From NCBI GenBank assembly GCA_020650975.1, contig JAIPMN010042820.1, positions 1-21,284 on the forward strand: a DNA stretch of 21,284 bases, given 5' to 3'. The position numbers were made by a program, and so were the translations under genes. The notes below the pieces were generated by a model. That model made no database searches. It was not told where the DNA came from and saw nothing but the letters and a program-made list of their open reading frames with translations. Below, in pieces: positions 20,171 through 21,284 of the stretch. Positions within the stretch are counted from its first letter, which is position 1, and each line of letters starts with the position of its first letter. This stretch comes from Apostichopus californicus (Eukaryota > Echinodermata > Holothuroidea > Aspidochirotida > Stichopodidae).

Positions 20171-20183
20171 TGACCTTTGACCT
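20171..20183. promoter_or_regulatory. DR1-type nuclear receptor site
   Basis: TGACCTTTGACCT, the reverse complement of two AGGTCA half-sites spaced by one base. It is the consensus for RXR-heterodimer, HNF4 and COUP-TF type receptors. It may be a stray unit of the window's AGGTCA-rich repeat family, so function is uncertain. Confidence 0.35.
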
Positions 20184-20253
20184 GCAGCGCCAACTTTGTC
20201 TGAAACTTTTTCTCGTAAATGCGCATTCTTGCTCACGAAAGGAAAAAACAAAA

Positions 20254-20256
20254 ATG
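20254..20256 (+). other. Possible start codon at an exon end (speculative + strand gene)
   Basis: ACAAAAATG is followed directly by the strong donor GTAAGT at 20257. An exon starting at 21260 would continue it in phase 0. See the entry for 21260-21284. No homology is recognised. Confidence 0.15.
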
Positions 20257-20434
20257 GTAAGTAAATGACTAAAGCTCTCCTTCTTTGCAGTTTTTTATCC
20301 AAAATAATGAAATACCCAATAAAACTGTTCACGGGTAGTTTTGTTCTTATTAAATACCATCAAAAAAGTGTTTTTCTAGAGCAGAAAGTTGTACTAAAAC
20401 TGCTCGAGTGAAGCATCCATAACGTAACTGTGTG

Positions 20435-20493
20435 TAGACTATGCCTACTGTAGTGTTACTGTTACTGTTAGACTATGTCTACTGTAGTGTTAG
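20435..20493. repeat. 25-bp imperfect direct repeat
   Basis: TAGACTATGCCTACTGTAGT and its extension at 20435-20459 recur at 20469-20493 with a C-to-T change and a different last base. The two are separated by ACTGTT-like triplet repeats. Confidence 0.85.
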
Positions 20494-20829
20494 GGCTACA
20501 TATTAATTACAATAGAGGCTACGCATAGGGCCGTTGTACTTACGGTAACAAATAGGTTAAGCTTAATCATGTTAGTTAGGCTTGGGCCTAAGTAATGCTG
20601 CGCACCACAGACGAAATGAATACCGTAATCACGACTTGACAGTTGACACTCGTGATCTCTAAATTAGTCTTGAAGTGGAAATGTTCAAACCACCTCGACT
20701 GGAGAACAAAATAGAGGATGTGTGAATCGTAATTACATATAGGCCCTAGGCCTAGGCTAACTCAGTAACTGATGTTAGAGTGACTAGGCCTAATGAGGTA
20801 ACCAATGTTGGACGATCAGTTTAGTAGAA

Positions 20830-21018
20830 AAAAGGAACAGGAGGGACACTCAAGTCCCTATCAAGGACCCTATAGGAGAGGGAAAAAACTGAAGACACAA
20901 ACACTCAGACCCGATTACAATGCTTAAAGTGCTTGTCCAAAGCATTCTTAAACCCATTCACACTACTTGCCAGTACAACTTTCTGAGGCAAACCGTTTGA
21001 AAAAGTTTGAACAATTTG
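20830..21018 (-). mobile_element. 3' end of a truncated non-LTR retrotransposon
   Basis: On the minus strand a frame ending at TGA (20905-20907) reads NGLPQKVVLASSVNGFKNAL followed by DKHF. This matches the characteristic (W)N-LP--VV-A-S---FK--LDK C-terminus that follows the reverse transcriptase domain in Jockey/CR1-like LINEs. The expected Trp before NGLP is not present in frame. About 70 bases of likely 3'UTR follow. The reverse transcriptase itself is absent, so it is a 5'-truncated dead fragment. Confidence 0.7.
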
Positions 21019-21259
21019 GCTAGACTAGGCCTATAAGTTAGCATTCATAAGTGAGGCTAGCTAATTCTTTTACTGTTTATATATATATGATATTTTGTGC
21101 ACCCAGATTGTTTTTGTCGGAGATCTTACCTCCCCTGTCGGAGATCTTAGCATGTGTCGAGGAAATCATGGCGCCACCCTAGTTTTAACAATAACATAGA
21201 TATATGAGGAACAAAAATATATGGAACTTAAAATGTTTTTATCTTTTTTTTCTTTTCAG

Positions 21260-21284
21260 GAGCACAATGGTTTAGGGACTTTCT
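21260..21284 (+). CDS. Possible internal exon cut by the window edge
   Basis: A textbook acceptor (TTTTTTTTCTTTTCAG, AG at 21258-21259) is followed by GAGCACAATGGTTTAGGGAC, open in the frame EHNGLGTF to the window end. Eight codons are too few for identification, so this rests only on the acceptor. Confidence 0.2.

Larger units (their letters stand above)
19533..21284. other. Right-end non-coding region
   Basis: No further CCDC170-like exon is recognisable. It holds a fold-back element (about 19990-20134), a 25-bp duplication (20435-20493), TAGGCCTAGGC-type words (20735-20760), the tail of a retrotransposon (20830-21018) and possible plus-strand exon borders at 20256 and 21260. Confidence 0.6.

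Noticed and set aside
20126..20332. 68-residue minus-strand open frame as an upstream coiled-coil exon
   Set aside because: The translated sequence lacks heptads, carries no clear donor in the right phase, and overlaps the fold-back element.
21130..21169. Minus-strand first coding exon (ATG then 40 nt, donor GTAAGA) for the coiled-coil gene
   Set aside because: It ends in phase 1, while the next recognised exon (19532-19347) starts in phase 0, so direct joining breaks the frame. An extra exon between them would be needed and none is seen.
1..21284. Prokaryotic features (operons, CRISPR arrays, phage or insertion sequences)
   Set aside because: The spliced exon structure, polyadenylation signals, SINE and LINE remnants show eukaryotic nuclear DNA, and no direct-repeat/spacer array is present.

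Overview
This is eukaryotic DNA from an intron-rich, AT-rich animal genome. It holds parts of two convergent, spliced protein-coding genes. The encoded proteins look metazoan. The style of the non-coding DNA (TAGGCCTA-type words, diverged AGGTCA-rich tandem repeats, a tRNA-derived SINE) suggests an invertebrate deuterostome, most likely an echinoderm; the species is inference. Almost all short ORFs in the window are chance ORFs in introns or intergenic DNA. The real coding sequence is short exons flanked by GT/AG splice sites.

Plus strand, 693-9814: twelve exons of POLA2, the B subunit (second subunit) of DNA polymerase alpha-primase. Reading frame and splice phase are continuous through all twelve, ending at TGA 9812-9814. 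They encode about 488 residues: the linker, the OB fold and the whole inactive phosphoesterase-like domain. The N-terminal helical domain (about 110 residues by comparison with the human protein) lies left of the window. The introns carry a tandem repeat array (about 970-1525), a tRNA-derived SINE with a perfect 12-bp target-site duplication (6364-6730), a G-rich run and a long pyrimidine tract. Just after the stop codon are four diverged repeats, each carrying a CACTTT/AAAGTG-type stem-loop.

Middle, about 10.1-15.2 kb: non-coding DNA between the convergent genes. It holds a second, inverted copy of the AGGTCA-rich repeat family (about 11090-11960) and a diverged tandem duplication with a period of about 350 bp (13460-14140).

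Minus strand, 19532 down to 15564: the last five exons of a coiled-coil protein, most likely CCDC170. All four introns are phase 0 and every exon is a multiple of three. About 546 residues are present. Three diverged copies of a short G-x-(M/L)-D helical motif are visible between the coiled coils. The N-terminal exons lie beyond the right edge or were not recognised.

Right end, 19.5-21.28 kb: a palindromic fold-back element, short duplications, the 3' end of a truncated non-LTR retrotransposon (minus strand), and a speculative first-exon/second-exon pair for a plus-strand gene running out of the window. I see no operon, CRISPR, rRNA, functional tRNA or prokaryotic feature, and no convincing new molecular system. 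The best leads are the POLA2 3'UTR stem-loop repeats, the repeat family carrying DR1/DR4 receptor-type sites, and the repeated module in the CCDC170-like protein.
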